A stretch of DNA of 64,000 bases from Ectopseudomonas composti. Its GTDB lineage: Bacteria; Pseudomonadota; Gammaproteobacteria; Pseudomonadales; Pseudomonadaceae. The notes beneath the pieces are model-generated. The model was not told the origin of the DNA. It did not search any database and saw nothing but the letters and a program-made list of their open reading frames with translations. The position numbers and the translations under genes are program-made. Each line of letters opens with the position of its first letter. The first letter of the stretch is position 1. This document shows positions 8,179 to 16,716 of the stretch, one piece after another. The DNA lies in contig NZ_LSSW01000032.1 in the NCBI RefSeq assembly GCF_001567565.1, positions 1-64,000 on the forward strand, in the 5' to 3' direction.

Positions 8179-9437
8179 AACGCCGTCACCTGCTCGGTCT
8201 GGGAGCGCTGGGCCTGCTTGGCGGCTGGGCGCTGCGTCCGCATGACCGGGGGCAGGCACATGACGCCTACTTCGCCGCGCTCAATCGACAGCTGCAACGC
8301 GACAGCGAGGGTGCACCAACCCTGCTGCTCGACCTCGACCGACTCGACGCCAATGCCGACCTGCTGGCGACTCGGCTCGCCGGCCGCCTGCAGCTGCGCC
8401 TGGTCGCCAAGTCGCTGGCCAGCACCGGCCTGCTGGAGTACCTGGCCAAGCATCTGCAAACCCAGCGTTTCATGGTCTTCAATCAGCCGCAGCTGGATCA
8501 CCTGGCAAGAAACTTTCCCCAGGCCGACCTGCTGCTCGGCAAGCCCATGCCGGTCGCGGCGGCGCTGAACTTCTATCGCCAGTTGCCGCACCATTTGGAT
8601 TTCGCTCCCGGCCGCCAGGTGACCTGGCTGATCGACAGCCAGCAGCGCCTGCTGCACTACGCCGAACTGGCCAAGGCGCTGGGTCGGCCGCTGCGTATCG
8701 CACTGGAAATCGACATCGGCCTCGAGCGTGGCGGCTTCGCCACGCCACAGGCTCTGACGCAGGCGCTGCATCAGCTGCGCCAACTGCCGACTCTGCAGCT
8801 GCAAGGGCTCATGGGGTATGACGCCCATGTCGCCCACAACCCAATCTGGCAAAGCCAGACCCAGGCATTCAATGAGGCGGATGCACGCTACCGCCAGTTC
8901 ATCGCTAGCGCGCAGGCATTCACCGGGCTCTGGCCGAAGGAAGCGCTGCTCAACGGCGGCGGCAGTCTGACCTACCCGCTGCACGTCCAGCAGAACAGCG
9001 CGCTCAATGAAGTCGCCGTCGGCTCTGCACTGCTCAAGCCGGCAGAGTTCGACACGCCACTGCTGCAGGCGCATCAGCCGGGGCTATGGATCGCCAGCCC
9101 GGTGCTCAAGGCCGTCAAGGGCGCCCTGCCCTACCTGCAGCCGCTACAGCCGGTGCTCGAAGCCTGGAACCCCAACCGGCAGAACGCCTATTACCTCTAC
9201 GGCGGCCGCTGGCCGGCGCAGCCGATTTCCCCCGCAGGGCTCGACTACGACGAGCTATACGGCCGCAGCGCCAATCAGGAACGCCTGATCGGCAGCCGCG
9301 GCACGCAACTCAGCACTCAGGACTGGGTATTTCTGCGCCCTGCGCTCAGCGAAGGATTGCTGGGTGATTTCGGCGAAATACGTCTACTACGCCGCGGCCA
9401 GCTGGTCGGCCGCTGGAGCACAATAGGCAACGCCTGA
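8175..9437 (+). CDS. PLP fold-III protein (alanine racemase-N / D-threonine aldolase-like), probable Tat-type signal
   Basis: 420 aa. The N-terminus MKRRHLLGLGALGLLGG has a twin arginine and hydrophobic core, resembling a Tat signal. Residues about 48-280 match the fold-III barrel with a candidate PLP lysine in LRLVAKSLAST (about residue 78); a later LNGGGSLTYPLH looks like the phosphate-binding loop. The C-terminal half fits the D-serine dehydratase-like metal-binding domain of D-threonine aldolase/DSD1 relatives. Likely substrate a D-amino acid, but the reaction is not determinable. Overlaps the upstream gene by 4 nt, so probably cotranscribed with the nitronate monooxygenase. Confidence 0.75.
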   Translation: MKRRHLLGLGALGLLGGWALRPHDRGQAHDAYFAALNRQLQRDSEGAPTLLLDLDRLDANADLLATRLAGRLQLRLVAKSLASTGLLEYLAKHLQTQRFMVFNQPQLDHLARNFPQADLLLGKPMPVAAALNFYRQLPHHLDFAPGRQVTWLIDSQQRLLHYAELAKALGRPLRIALEIDIGLERGGFATPQALTQALHQLRQLPTLQLQGLMGYDAHVAHNPIWQSQTQAFNEADARYRQFIASAQAFTGLWPKEALLNGGGSLTYPLHVQQNSALNEVAVGSALLKPAEFDTPLLQAHQPGLWIASPVLKAVKGALPYLQPLQPVLEAWNPNRQNAYYLYGGRWPAQPISPAGLDYDELYGRSANQERLIGSRGTQLSTQDWVFLRPALSEGLLGDFGEIRLLRRGQLVGRWSTIGNA

Positions 9438-9560
9438 AAATGCTCCGCCCCTGCGCTTCAGGCCGCTTGTATATTGGCCTCGCGGCACTCTAGGCTTACG
9501 CCTCGCCTGCTGCTGAACGGGCACTTCACTCACTCCCCTTCCGCCGACAAGGAAGCTCGC

Positions 9561-10529
9561 ATGAATCAACCGCGCTACAAGATAGTGTTCGACGGCCAAC
9601 TGATGCCCGAGGCCTCGTTGGAAACGGTCAAGACCAACCTGGCCCGCCTGTTCAAGAGCGACCTTGCTCGCATCGACAGCTTGTTCAGCGGAGCCCCGGT
9701 GGCACTCAAGCGTGATCTGGGCGAAAGCGAGGCTGAGCAGTATCTGACCGCCTTACAGAAGGCCGGTGCAAAAGTGCGCAAGGAGCTGGACCAGACAGCC
9801 AACCTCAGCCTGGTGCCGACCGAAGCGGAAACCGTGCAGGCCGAACAGGCCGCGGCCCCCACCATGACCTGCCCGAAATGCGGCCATGAACAGGCCAAGG
9901 CGGCCGAGTGTTCCGCCTGCGGCATCATCATCGAGAAATACCTCGCGCGCCAGGCGCAGCTGACCGAAACCGCGCCCGCGCCAGCCTCCGCCCCAGTTGC
10001 GGCTGCGGCATCGCCCTATGCACCGCCGCAGGCCAGCGTCGCCGAGCAGTTACCGCAATACTGCGAACTCAAGGTATTCAGCGTCAACGGCCGTATAGGC
10101 CGCGTGCGCTATCTGGGCTGGACCATGGCCATGCTGCTGTGCATGCTGCCACTGATGCTGCTGTTTGCCGGTGCCTCGGCCATGTCCAGCGTTCTGGGCA
10201 CCCTGATACTGGGCGTCGCGGTGATCGCCATGATCGTGATCGGCGTGTTCATCGGCGTTCAGCGCCTGCACGATATGGGCTGGTCTGGCTGGCTGTGGCT
10301 GCTCAATTTCGTGCCATTCGTCGGCAGCGTCTTCGCCCTGCTGATGCTGATCATCCCCGGCACCCAGGGTGTCAACCGTTACGGCCCACCGCCACCGCCG
10401 AACAGCACTGGCGTCAAGTTACTGGCCTGGTTGTTCCTGCTGGTACCAGTGACCGGCATCGTCGCCGCCATCGCCATTCCTCAGTATCAGGGCTATGTAG
10501 AGCGCGCCAGCGAGTATCAGGAGCAGTAA
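9561..10529 (+). CDS. Zinc-ribbon plus DUF805 inner membrane protein
   Basis: 322 aa. Residues 1-90 form a small alpha/beta domain (RYKIVFDGQLMPEAS). A four-cysteine zinc ribbon (CPKCGHEQ...CSACG, about 101-120) follows, then an Ala/Pro-rich linker and a DUF805 domain with three to four transmembrane helices (about 195-300), including the typical QRLHDMGWSGWLWLL. A last helix (TGIVAAIAIPQYQGYVERASEY) resembles the pilin-like N-terminal helix often fused in such proteins. AAGGAAG sits 9 nt before the ATG. Function unknown. Ends 10 nt before the SDR gene. Confidence 0.8.
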   Translation: MNQPRYKIVFDGQLMPEASLETVKTNLARLFKSDLARIDSLFSGAPVALKRDLGESEAEQYLTALQKAGAKVRKELDQTANLSLVPTEAETVQAEQAAAPTMTCPKCGHEQAKAAECSACGIIIEKYLARQAQLTETAPAPASAPVAAAASPYAPPQASVAEQLPQYCELKVFSVNGRIGRVRYLGWTMAMLLCMLPLMLLFAGASAMSSVLGTLILGVAVIAMIVIGVFIGVQRLHDMGWSGWLWLLNFVPFVGSVFALLMLIIPGTQGVNRYGPPPPPNSTGVKLLAWLFLLVPVTGIVAAIAIPQYQGYVERASEYQEQ

Positions 10530-10539
10530 TCCCCCGACC

Positions 10540-11328
10540 ATGCGCAGCTATGCACTGATCACCGGCGCCTCCAGCGGCATCGGCCTGGCCCTGGCCGAAG
10601 CCCTGGCGCGCCGGGGGCGCAATCTGATCCTGGTGGCGCGCCGACGTGACGCCCTGGAAAGCATTGCCTACGAACTGGCCCAGCGCTTCGGCGTCGAGGT
10701 GCTGTTTCGCCTCTGCGACCTGAGCGAGCCGTTGCAGTTATCTGGCCTGCTGTTGGAGCTGGAAGAAGGTCAGTGGCACGTCGACCTGCTGGTGAACAAC
10801 GCCGGTCTGGGTTGTGCTGGTGCCTTCCTCGAACAGGACTGGAGCCGCGAGCAGGAGCAGTTGGAGGTCAATGTGCTGGCACTGACCCGCCTAAGCCACG
10901 CACTCGGCCAGCGCATGGCCGAGCACGGAGCCGGGCAGATCCTCAACGTCGCCTCGCTTGCCGCCTTCCAGCCAGGCCCTTGGATGAGCAGCTACTACGC
11001 CAGCAAGGCCTATGTGCTGCACTTTTCCGAGGGGCTGCGCGAGGAGCTGAAGGGTCGCGGCGTGCGCGTGTCGGTACTCTGCCCGGGGCCGACGCACAGC
11101 GCCTTCTTCCGCGCGGCGCAGATGGACGTCACGCGCCTGGCTGGCAGCAAGCTGATGATGAGCGCCGAGGAAGTCGCACTGATCACCGTTCGCGCGCTGG
11201 AAAAGAACCGCGCCATCATCATCCCCGGCTGGCGCAACCGCCTGCTGGCCCTGAGCCCGCGCCTGGCACCACGCTGGCTGGTGCGTAAGCTTAGCGCCCG
11301 CCTGACCCGCCCCTTCACCGGCGCCTGA
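10540..11328 (+). CDS. Short-chain dehydrogenase/reductase
   Basis: 262 aa classical SDR. NAD(P)-binding TGxxxGIG motif as TGASSGIGLALA (residues 6-17), VNNAGLG (about 86-92), catalytic Ser in NVASLAAF and the YxxxK pair in YYASKAYVLHFS (about 152-163), followed by LCPGPT. Substrate cannot be inferred; similar proteins are annotated as ketoreductases or DltE-like. The stop codon directly abuts the stop of the convergent AAA+ gene, leaving no room for a separate terminator. Confidence 0.9.
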   Translation: MRSYALITGASSGIGLALAEALARRGRNLILVARRRDALESIAYELAQRFGVEVLFRLCDLSEPLQLSGLLLELEEGQWHVDLLVNNAGLGCAGAFLEQDWSREQEQLEVNVLALTRLSHALGQRMAEHGAGQILNVASLAAFQPGPWMSSYYASKAYVLHFSEGLREELKGRGVRVSVLCPGPTHSAFFRAAQMDVTRLAGSKLMMSAEEVALITVRALEKNRAIIIPGWRNRLLALSPRLAPRWLVRKLSARLTRPFTGA

Positions 11329-12858
11329 TCAACCCGCGTTGACCGTTCGCCCATCCGCCCACGCGCGCAACGCAGCCAGACGCTCGGCCATCACCACCGA
11401 CAGCGGCGCGGTGCCCTGCAGCGCGCGCAGCACCAGCGACTGATCGACCGCCTGCTGTTGCGCCTGACCGGCGTACAGCGCGCTGACCACCGCCTGCTCG
11501 ATCTCAGCTCCGGAATACCCCTCACTGGCCGCTGCCAGTTGCGCCAGATCGAAACCGGCAGGCTCGAGCTCGCGGCGCTGCAGGTGGATACGGAAGATCT
11601 CGGCACGCACCTCGGCACTGGGCAGGTCGACGAAGAACAACTCATCGAAACGCCCTTTGCGCACCAGCTCCGGAGGCAGGCGGTCGATGGCGTTGGCCGT
11701 GGCGACGACGAACACCGGCGCCTTGCGCTCGGCCATCCAGGTCAGCAGCGTGCCGAGTACGCGCTGGCTGACGCCGCCGTCATGGTCACCGCTGGCCAGG
11801 CCCTTCTCCACTTCGTCCATCCACAGCACGCAGGGCGCCATCTGTTCAGCCAGACGCAGCGCCTCGCGCAGGTTGCGCTCGGTCTCGCCAAAGAACTTGT
11901 TGTACAGGCAGGCAAAATCCAGACGCAGCAGCGGCAGGCCCCAGAGTCCCGCTACGGCCTTGGCGGCCAGACTCTTGCCGCCGCCCTGCACGCCCACCAG
12001 CATCACGCCTTTCGGCGCATCCATCAGCTTGCCTTCGAGAAAACCGGCCTGGCGCTCGCCCAACCAGCGCTTGAGATTGACCAGCCCGCCGACTTCGGCA
12101 AAACGCGCCGTGTCGTACTCGAAACTGAGCACGCCCTCCAGATCCAGCAGTTGGAACTTGGTCTTGTTTAGCTCGGGGATGTCCTCCTGAGTGATCGCCC
12201 CGTCATCGCAAATGACGTTGCGCGCCAGCGCTCGCGCCTCGGCATGACTCAGGCCGCGCAGGTTCTTCACCACCTGCTGCAGCGTCCGGTTGTCGGTGCG
12301 TACCCGCGCCCCGCGATTGCCCTCGCTCCAGCGCGTCGCCTCGTCACGCACGATGCTCAGCAGTTCGTCCTCCGACGGCAGCGCGAGACTGAAGCGGGCG
12401 GCGAAACGCTGCACTTCGGCCGGCAGCTTGAGCGCATGCGACACCAGCACCAGCGTCGGCTTGTGCGCCGCCTCGCTCATGGCGATTTCCTTGAGCAAAC
12501 GCACCAGCCGAGGGTTGTCATCGAGGAAAGGATGCAAGTCGCACATCACGTAGAGGTTCGGCTGCGGATCGGCCTTGATCAAGCGCAGCGCCGCCTCCGG
12601 CTCCAGGGTTGGCGACTCGTCCACCGGCGCCCCACCGAAGCCCAGGCGCTGCAAACCTTCGGTGACCGACCAGGTATGCAGGCCGAGACCGCGCCTGACT
12701 GCCAGACCGGTCAGGGTTTCCAGCACGCGCAATTCATCCCAGGACTCGATGACCACCAGTTTGACCTTGGAATCCAGCACCAGGCCAAGATCATGAATAT
12801 CGTTCTTCAACACCCGCTCCTTGTGAAGTTTGGCCAGCCAGGCAAGCAGGGTTACCAT
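11329..12858 (-). CDS. Ycf46-like AAA+ ATPase
   Basis: 509 aa. The N-terminal half (1-240) is a divergent degenerate AAA domain. The second half is a canonical AAA+ module: Walker A GVQGGGKSLAAKA (about residue 270), Walker B CVLWMDEVEKGL (about 328), sensor 1 VVATANAID and arginine finger region ELVRKGRFDELFF. This two-part layout is that of Ycf46/PA0657-type ATPases, linked in cyanobacteria to inorganic carbon use; the role in Pseudomonas is not established. Convergent with the SDR gene, stop to stop. Confidence 0.85.
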   Translation of the reverse strand: MVTLLAWLAKLHKERVLKNDIHDLGLVLDSKVKLVVIESWDELRVLETLTGLAVRRGLGLHTWSVTEGLQRLGFGGAPVDESPTLEPEAALRLIKADPQPNLYVMCDLHPFLDDNPRLVRLLKEIAMSEAAHKPTLVLVSHALKLPAEVQRFAARFSLALPSEDELLSIVRDEATRWSEGNRGARVRTDNRTLQQVVKNLRGLSHAEARALARNVICDDGAITQEDIPELNKTKFQLLDLEGVLSFEYDTARFAEVGGLVNLKRWLGERQAGFLEGKLMDAPKGVMLVGVQGGGKSLAAKAVAGLWGLPLLRLDFACLYNKFFGETERNLREALRLAEQMAPCVLWMDEVEKGLASGDHDGGVSQRVLGTLLTWMAERKAPVFVVATANAIDRLPPELVRKGRFDELFFVDLPSAEVRAEIFRIHLQRRELEPAGFDLAQLAAASEGYSGAEIEQAVVSALYAGQAQQQAVDQSLVLRALQGTAPLSVVMAERLAALRAWADGRTVNAG

Positions 12859-12933
12859 CCGCGGTTTAGCAGAATCGGGAGCTCACAGCATGGACCGTCT
12901 GAACACGCAGATCGTCGCCGGAGGCCTCGCGCC

Positions 12934-13767
12934 GTGCAAGTGCTGAAAGCGCACCGCGTGACAGTCGCCGCCATTGCCATCACTGCCAGCGTCCTACTGG
13001 CGAACCGACCGGCAGTCGCCACCGAGATCATCAGCGATCCGCTGCCCGGCGGCGGCCAAGGCCCCGACATGGTGGTTATACCCGCCGGCGAGTTTCGCCT
13101 GGGCGATGCCAGCGGTCGCGGCAACGACAACGAGCGCCCACCGCGTACCATCGTCTTCGCCCAACCTTTCGCCATGGGCCGCTACGAAGTCACCTTCGCC
13201 GACTGGCAGAAATATGCCGAAGCCAACAAGCTGCCCATGCCCGACAACGAAGGTTGGGGCCTTTCCGCTCAGCGTCCGGTGATCCACGTGTCCTGGCGCG
13301 ACGCTCACGCCTACGCCCAGTGGCTGTCACGCGAGACTGGCGCGCGTTATCGCCTGCCCACCGAAGCCGAATGGGAATATGCCGCACGCGGCGGCAGCCA
13401 CAGCTACTACTGGTGGGGCGAGGAACTCGACAGCGATGAACGGGCACCTCGTGCTCATTGCCGTGGTTGCGCCAGCTCACGCCTGCTGCGCAACAAGACG
13501 GCGGCCGTCGGTCAGTTTCCGGCCAATGGCTTCGGCCTGTACGACACGGCAGGCAATGTCTGGGAGTGGACGGCCTCGAACTTCACCCAGCACTTCGACG
13601 GCAGCGAAACACAGAGCGCCGCCCTGCTCGACAATAGCCCGCGCGTGGTGCGCGGCGGCGCCTGGAACAGCGGCCCGGTCTACCTGCGCAGCAGCATGCG
13701 CGACCTCAAGCAACCGCATCATCGCGACTATGCCCTGGGGTTTCGCGTGCTGCGCGAGCTGCCCTGA
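12934..13767 (+). CDS. Secreted FGE/SUMF1-fold protein, non-sulfatase type
   Basis: 277 aa from a GTG start with GGAGG 9 nt upstream (12920-12924). A signal peptide (VTVAAIAITASVLLANRPAVA) precedes the formylglycine-generating-enzyme fold: DMVVIPAGEFRLGD (about 48-61), RLPTEAEWEYAARGG (about 140-154), GLYDTAGNVWEWTAS (about 200-214), RVVRGGAWNSGP (about 236-247), ALGFRVLREL at the end. The copper-binding cysteines of true FGE are not seen after RGGAW; the only clustered cysteines are CRGC near residue 175. So it is likely a structural or different-activity relative (PvdO/EgtB-type superfamily). The open frame extends far upstream only because it lies antisense to the ATPase. Confidence 0.8.
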   Translation: MQVLKAHRVTVAAIAITASVLLANRPAVATEIISDPLPGGGQGPDMVVIPAGEFRLGDASGRGNDNERPPRTIVFAQPFAMGRYEVTFADWQKYAEANKLPMPDNEGWGLSAQRPVIHVSWRDAHAYAQWLSRETGARYRLPTEAEWEYAARGGSHSYYWWGEELDSDERAPRAHCRGCASSRLLRNKTAAVGQFPANGFGLYDTAGNVWEWTASNFTQHFDGSETQSAALLDNSPRVVRGGAWNSGPVYLRSSMRDLKQPHHRDYALGFRVLRELP

Positions 13768-13827
13768 GCGCGGACGCTCGCGCAACTTTGCAGTAGACTA
13801 GGGCGTCGTTCCACCCGGAGGTGCCCC

Positions 13828-14475
13828 ATGGCCAGCGAACGCCAGTATTCCCCCGTCGACCGCCTGCTGCTGCAGGCCGATGCCGCCCTGCGCACCCTGC
13901 TGCCCTTCAGCGGCGCCTCGGGTCGTCCCTCGCCCGCCATCGTGCAGAACGAGAGCGAGATGAGCAGTGATGAGTCCCGTCATGTCGCCGGCCTGATGCG
14001 CATCAACCACACCGGCGAAGTCTGCGCCCAGGCCCTCTACCAAGGCCAGGCACTGACTGCCAAACTGCCGGAGGTGCGCAGCGCCATGGAGCATGCGGCC
14101 GATGAGGAAACCGACCACCTGGCCTGGTGCGAGCAACGCATTCGTGAACTCGGCAGCCACCCGAGCGTACTGAATCCGCTGTTCTACGGCCTGTCGTTCG
14201 GGGTTGGTGCCGTCGCTGGTCTGGTCAGTGATCGGGTCAGCCTTGGCTTCGTCGCCGCCACCGAAGATCAGGTGTGCAAGCACCTGGACGAGCACCTGGA
14301 GCAACTGCCCGAACACGACGCCAAGTCACGGGCCATCCTCGAACAGATGCGCGTCGACGAACAGCAGCATGCCAATAGCGCAATGGCCGCTGGCGGCGTG
14401 CGCTTCCCGGCGCCTGTCAAATTTGGCATGACCTTGCTGTCGAAGGTCATGACCAAGAGCACCTACCGCATCTGA
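13828..14475 (+). CDS. coq7: 2-nonaprenyl-3-methyl-6-methoxy-1,4-benzoquinol hydroxylase Coq7
   Basis: 215 aa di-iron, membrane-associated hydroxylase for the penultimate hydroxylation in ubiquinone synthesis (replaces UbiF). Iron ligand motifs are intact: RINHTGEVCAQALY (about residue 54), EHAADEETDHLAW (about 87-99) and VDEQQHANSA (about 175-184). CGGAGGT lies 7 nt before the ATG. A strong terminator follows at 14481. Confidence 0.96.
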   Translation: MASERQYSPVDRLLLQADAALRTLLPFSGASGRPSPAIVQNESEMSSDESRHVAGLMRINHTGEVCAQALYQGQALTAKLPEVRSAMEHAADEETDHLAWCEQRIRELGSHPSVLNPLFYGLSFGVGAVAGLVSDRVSLGFVAATEDQVCKHLDEHLEQLPEHDAKSRAILEQMRVDEQQHANSAMAAGGVRFPAPVKFGMTLLSKVMTKSTYRI

Positions 14476-14480
14476 AACGA

Positions 14481-14506
14481 ACAAGGGCGCCAATCGGCGC
14501 CCTTGT
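14481..14506. terminator. Rho-independent terminator (coq7/OsmC)
   Basis: Perfect 11 bp stem ACAAGGGCGCC / GGCGCCCTTGT with a 4 nt loop between two convergent genes. Confidence 0.9.
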
Positions 14507-14524
14507 CGTCTGCAGCGAAGCTGT

Positions 14525-14947
14525 TCAGCCCAGCTCGATGATTTCGTAATCGTGGCTGATGTCGACACCAGCACGGCCCAGCATGATCGAGGCCGAGCAG
14601 TACTTCTCCGCTGAAAGCTCCACCGCGCGCTTGACCTGGGCTTCTTTCAACCCACGCCCCTTGACCACGAAGTGCAGGTGGATCTTGGTGAATACCTTGG
14701 GCTCCTCGCCAGCGCGCTCGGCGTCGAGGAACACTTCGCAGCTTTCTACCGGCTGGCGGCCCTTGCGCAAAATACTCACTACATCGAAGTTGCTGCAGCC
14801 ACCAAGCCCGATCAACAACATCTCCATAGGCCGAATGCCGAGGTTACGGCCACCGGCTTCGGGTGGGCCATCCATCACCACGGCATGGCCACTACCGGAC
14901 TCGCCGAGGAACAGAGCTTCACCGGCCCATTGCACACGCGCTTTCAT
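14525..14947 (-). CDS. OsmC/YhfA family protein
   Basis: 140 aa. OsmC-fold protein with the two conserved cysteines expected for thiol-peroxidase chemistry: GLGGCSNFDVV (about residue 50) and EKYCSASIML (about residue 117). Belongs to the YhfA/PA0653 subgroup, whose substrate is not known. Start taken at ATG 14945-14947 (MKARVQWAGEALF), which gives the usual length; an extra 14 in-frame residues upstream lack similarity. Divergent from vfr. In P. aeruginosa speD lies between this gene and coq7; it is absent here. Confidence 0.88.
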   Translation of the reverse strand: MKARVQWAGEALFLGESGSGHAVVMDGPPEAGGRNLGIRPMEMLLIGLGGCSNFDVVSILRKGRQPVESCEVFLDAERAGEEPKVFTKIHLHFVVKGRGLKEAQVKRAVELSAEKYCSASIMLGRAGVDISHDYEIIELG

Positions 14948-15183
14948 CGATCTTGGCTCCCAGAGTGGAAAAGGTCCGCAGATTAGCACAGGCGAACTGC
15001 AGGCTGATGTGCTCTAAATGGGGTAAAGTTCCCCAGGATTATGTTACTCAGGTCGCAAAACGCGCCCTACCTCCCCCCCTCCTGTTAAGCTGACGCCGGA
15101 TTGCTGGCACACTGGTACGGATAACCAATAAGAAATTGCCTGCGGGACAAAGGCCTACCATTTATTTTTTCCGGGACTCGGGC

Positions 15184-15828
15184 ATGGTTGCTATCACCCT
15201 TACACCTAAAATCAAGAACCTCGACAAGCTTCTCGCGCACTGTCATCGCCGCCGCTACACCGCCAAAAGCACCATCATCTATGCGGGCGATCGTTGCGAA
15301 ACGCTGTTCTTCATCGTCAAAGGCTCGGTCACCATCCTCATCGAAGATGACGACGGCCGGGAAATGATCATTGCCTACCTCAATGCCGGGGACTTCTTCG
15401 GCGAGATGGGCCTGTTCGAAAAAGAAGGCACGGAGAAGGAACGCAGTGCCTGGGTGCGCGCCAAGACCGAATGCGAGGTCGCGGAAATCAGCTACACCAA
15501 GTTCCGCGAACTGACCCAGCAGGACCCGGACATTCTGTTCGCCCTGGGCAGTCAGATGGCCGAGCGTCTGCGCAACACCACACGCAAAGTCGGTGATCTG
15601 GCCTTCCTCGACGTCACTGGTCGCGTTGCGCGCACCCTGCTCGACCTGTGCAAACAGCCGGACGCCATGACTCACCCGGACGGCATGCAGATCAAGATCA
15701 CCCGTCAGGAAATCGGCCGCATCGTCGGTTGCTCGCGCGAGATGGTCGGTCGCGTACTCAAGTCCCTGGAGGAACAGGGCCTGGTGCACGTCAAAGGCAA
15801 GACCATGGTGGTGTTCGGCACGCGCTGA
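15184..15828 (+). CDS. vfr: cAMP-dependent transcriptional regulator Vfr (CRP homologue)
   Basis: 214 aa. N-terminal cyclic-nucleotide-binding beta-roll (about 15-125) with the phosphate-binding cassette GDFFGEMGLFEKEG (about 68-81); dimer helix about 125-150; C-terminal winged HTH with ITRQEIGRIVGCSREMVGRV (about 173-192), nearly identical to CRP. Vfr is the global virulence and carbon regulator of pseudomonads. The ATG at 15184 gives exact family length; the in-frame ATG at 15136 would add 16 atypical residues. The 236 nt upstream gap must hold the promoters of both vfr and the OsmC gene; I could not place them with confidence. Confidence 0.97.
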   Translation: MVAITLTPKIKNLDKLLAHCHRRRYTAKSTIIYAGDRCETLFFIVKGSVTILIEDDDGREMIIAYLNAGDFFGEMGLFEKEGTEKERSAWVRAKTECEVAEISYTKFRELTQQDPDILFALGSQMAERLRNTTRKVGDLAFLDVTGRVARTLLDLCKQPDAMTHPDGMQIKITRQEIGRIVGCSREMVGRVLKSLEEQGLVHVKGKTMVVFGTR

Positions 15829-15839
15829 ACCAGCCCCAC

Positions 15840-15869
15840 AAAAAAGCCGGCTTGATTGCCGGCTTTTTT
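15840..15869. terminator. Bidirectional terminator (vfr/trpC)
   Basis: Perfect 12 bp stem AAAAAAGCCGGC / GCCGGCTTTTTT with a 6 nt loop, T-tracts on both strands; ends vfr and the convergent trpGDC operon. Confidence 0.95.
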
Positions 15870-15876
15870 ATGCGCG

Positions 15877-16716
15877 TTATTCGGGGTCGGTACCGATCAC
15901 TGCGGGCCGGCCACGCTCGGGAAAGAACAGACGCTGCAATTCGCTGCCCGGACTTTCCGCACGCATGAAGGCTTCACCGACGAGGAAGGCATACACCTCG
16001 TTGATTTCCATCAGCTCGACATCGGCGCGATTGAGAATGCCGCTCTCGGTCACCACCATGCGATCACGCGGGATGCGCGGCAGCAGGTCGAGGGTGGTTT
16101 CCAGGCTGACATCGAAGGTGTGCAGGTTACGGTTGTTGATGCCCACCAGCGGCGTGTCCAGGGTATTGAGCGCACGTTCCAGCTCATCGCCGTCATGCAC
16201 CTCGACCAGCACGTCGAGGCCGAAATCCTTGGCCACCGAGGCCAGCTCGGCCATGCGCACGTCATCCAGGCAGGAGACGATCAGCAGCACGCAGTCGGCG
16301 CCAAGGGCACGAGCTTCGACGATCTGGTACGGATCAACCATGAAATCCTTGCGGATCACCGGTAACGCACAGGCGGCGCGCGCCTGCTGCAGGTACTGAT
16401 CGGCGCCCTGGAAGAAATCGATGTCGGTCAGCACCGACAGGCAGGTGGCGCCACCTGCCTCGTAACTGCGGGCGATATCGGCGGGGACGAAGTCGGCACG
16501 CAGCACGCCCTTGCTCGGCGAGGCCTTCTTGATCTCGGCGATCACCGCCGGCTGCTTGCGTGCCGCCTGCTCCTGCAGCGCGCGGGTAAAACCACGCGGA
16601 GCATCGGCACTACGCGCGGCGGCCTCGACCTCGGCCAGGCTGACCTGAACACGGCGCGCCGCCACTTCCTCGAACTTACGGGCGACGATCTTCTCCAGTA
16701 CGGTTGGTACGCTCAC
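15877..16716 (-). CDS. trpC: Indole-3-glycerol phosphate synthase
   Basis: 279 aa TIM barrel that closes CdRP to indole-3-glycerol phosphate in tryptophan synthesis. Visible family motifs: VIAEIKKASPSKG (about 55-67), FQGADQYLQQA, IRKDFMVDPYQI (about 120-131), VGINNRNLHTF and VTESGI. Last gene of trpGDC; its ATG overlaps the trpD stop by 4 nt. Monofunctional, without a TrpF fusion. Confidence 0.97.
   Translation of the reverse strand: MSVPTVLEKIVARKFEEVAARRVQVSLAEVEAAARSADAPRGFTRALQEQAARKQPAVIAEIKKASPSKGVLRADFVPADIARSYEAGGATCLSVLTDIDFFQGADQYLQQARAACALPVIRKDFMVDPYQIVEARALGADCVLLIVSCLDDVRMAELASVAKDFGLDVLVEVHDGDELERALNTLDTPLVGINNRNLHTFDVSLETTLDLLPRIPRDRMVVTESGILNRADVELMEINEVYAFLVGEAFMRAESPGSELQRLFFPERGRPAVIGTDPE

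Noticed and set aside
12244..12933. Extended N-terminus for the FGE-fold protein
   Set aside because: The extra 230 codons lie antisense to the AAA+ ATPase; the GTG at 12934 has a Shine-Dalgarno site and a signal peptide directly after it.
14948..15183. CRP/Vfr autoregulatory site upstream of vfr
   Set aside because: I looked for a TGTGA-N6-TCACA-type dyad and found no convincing match.
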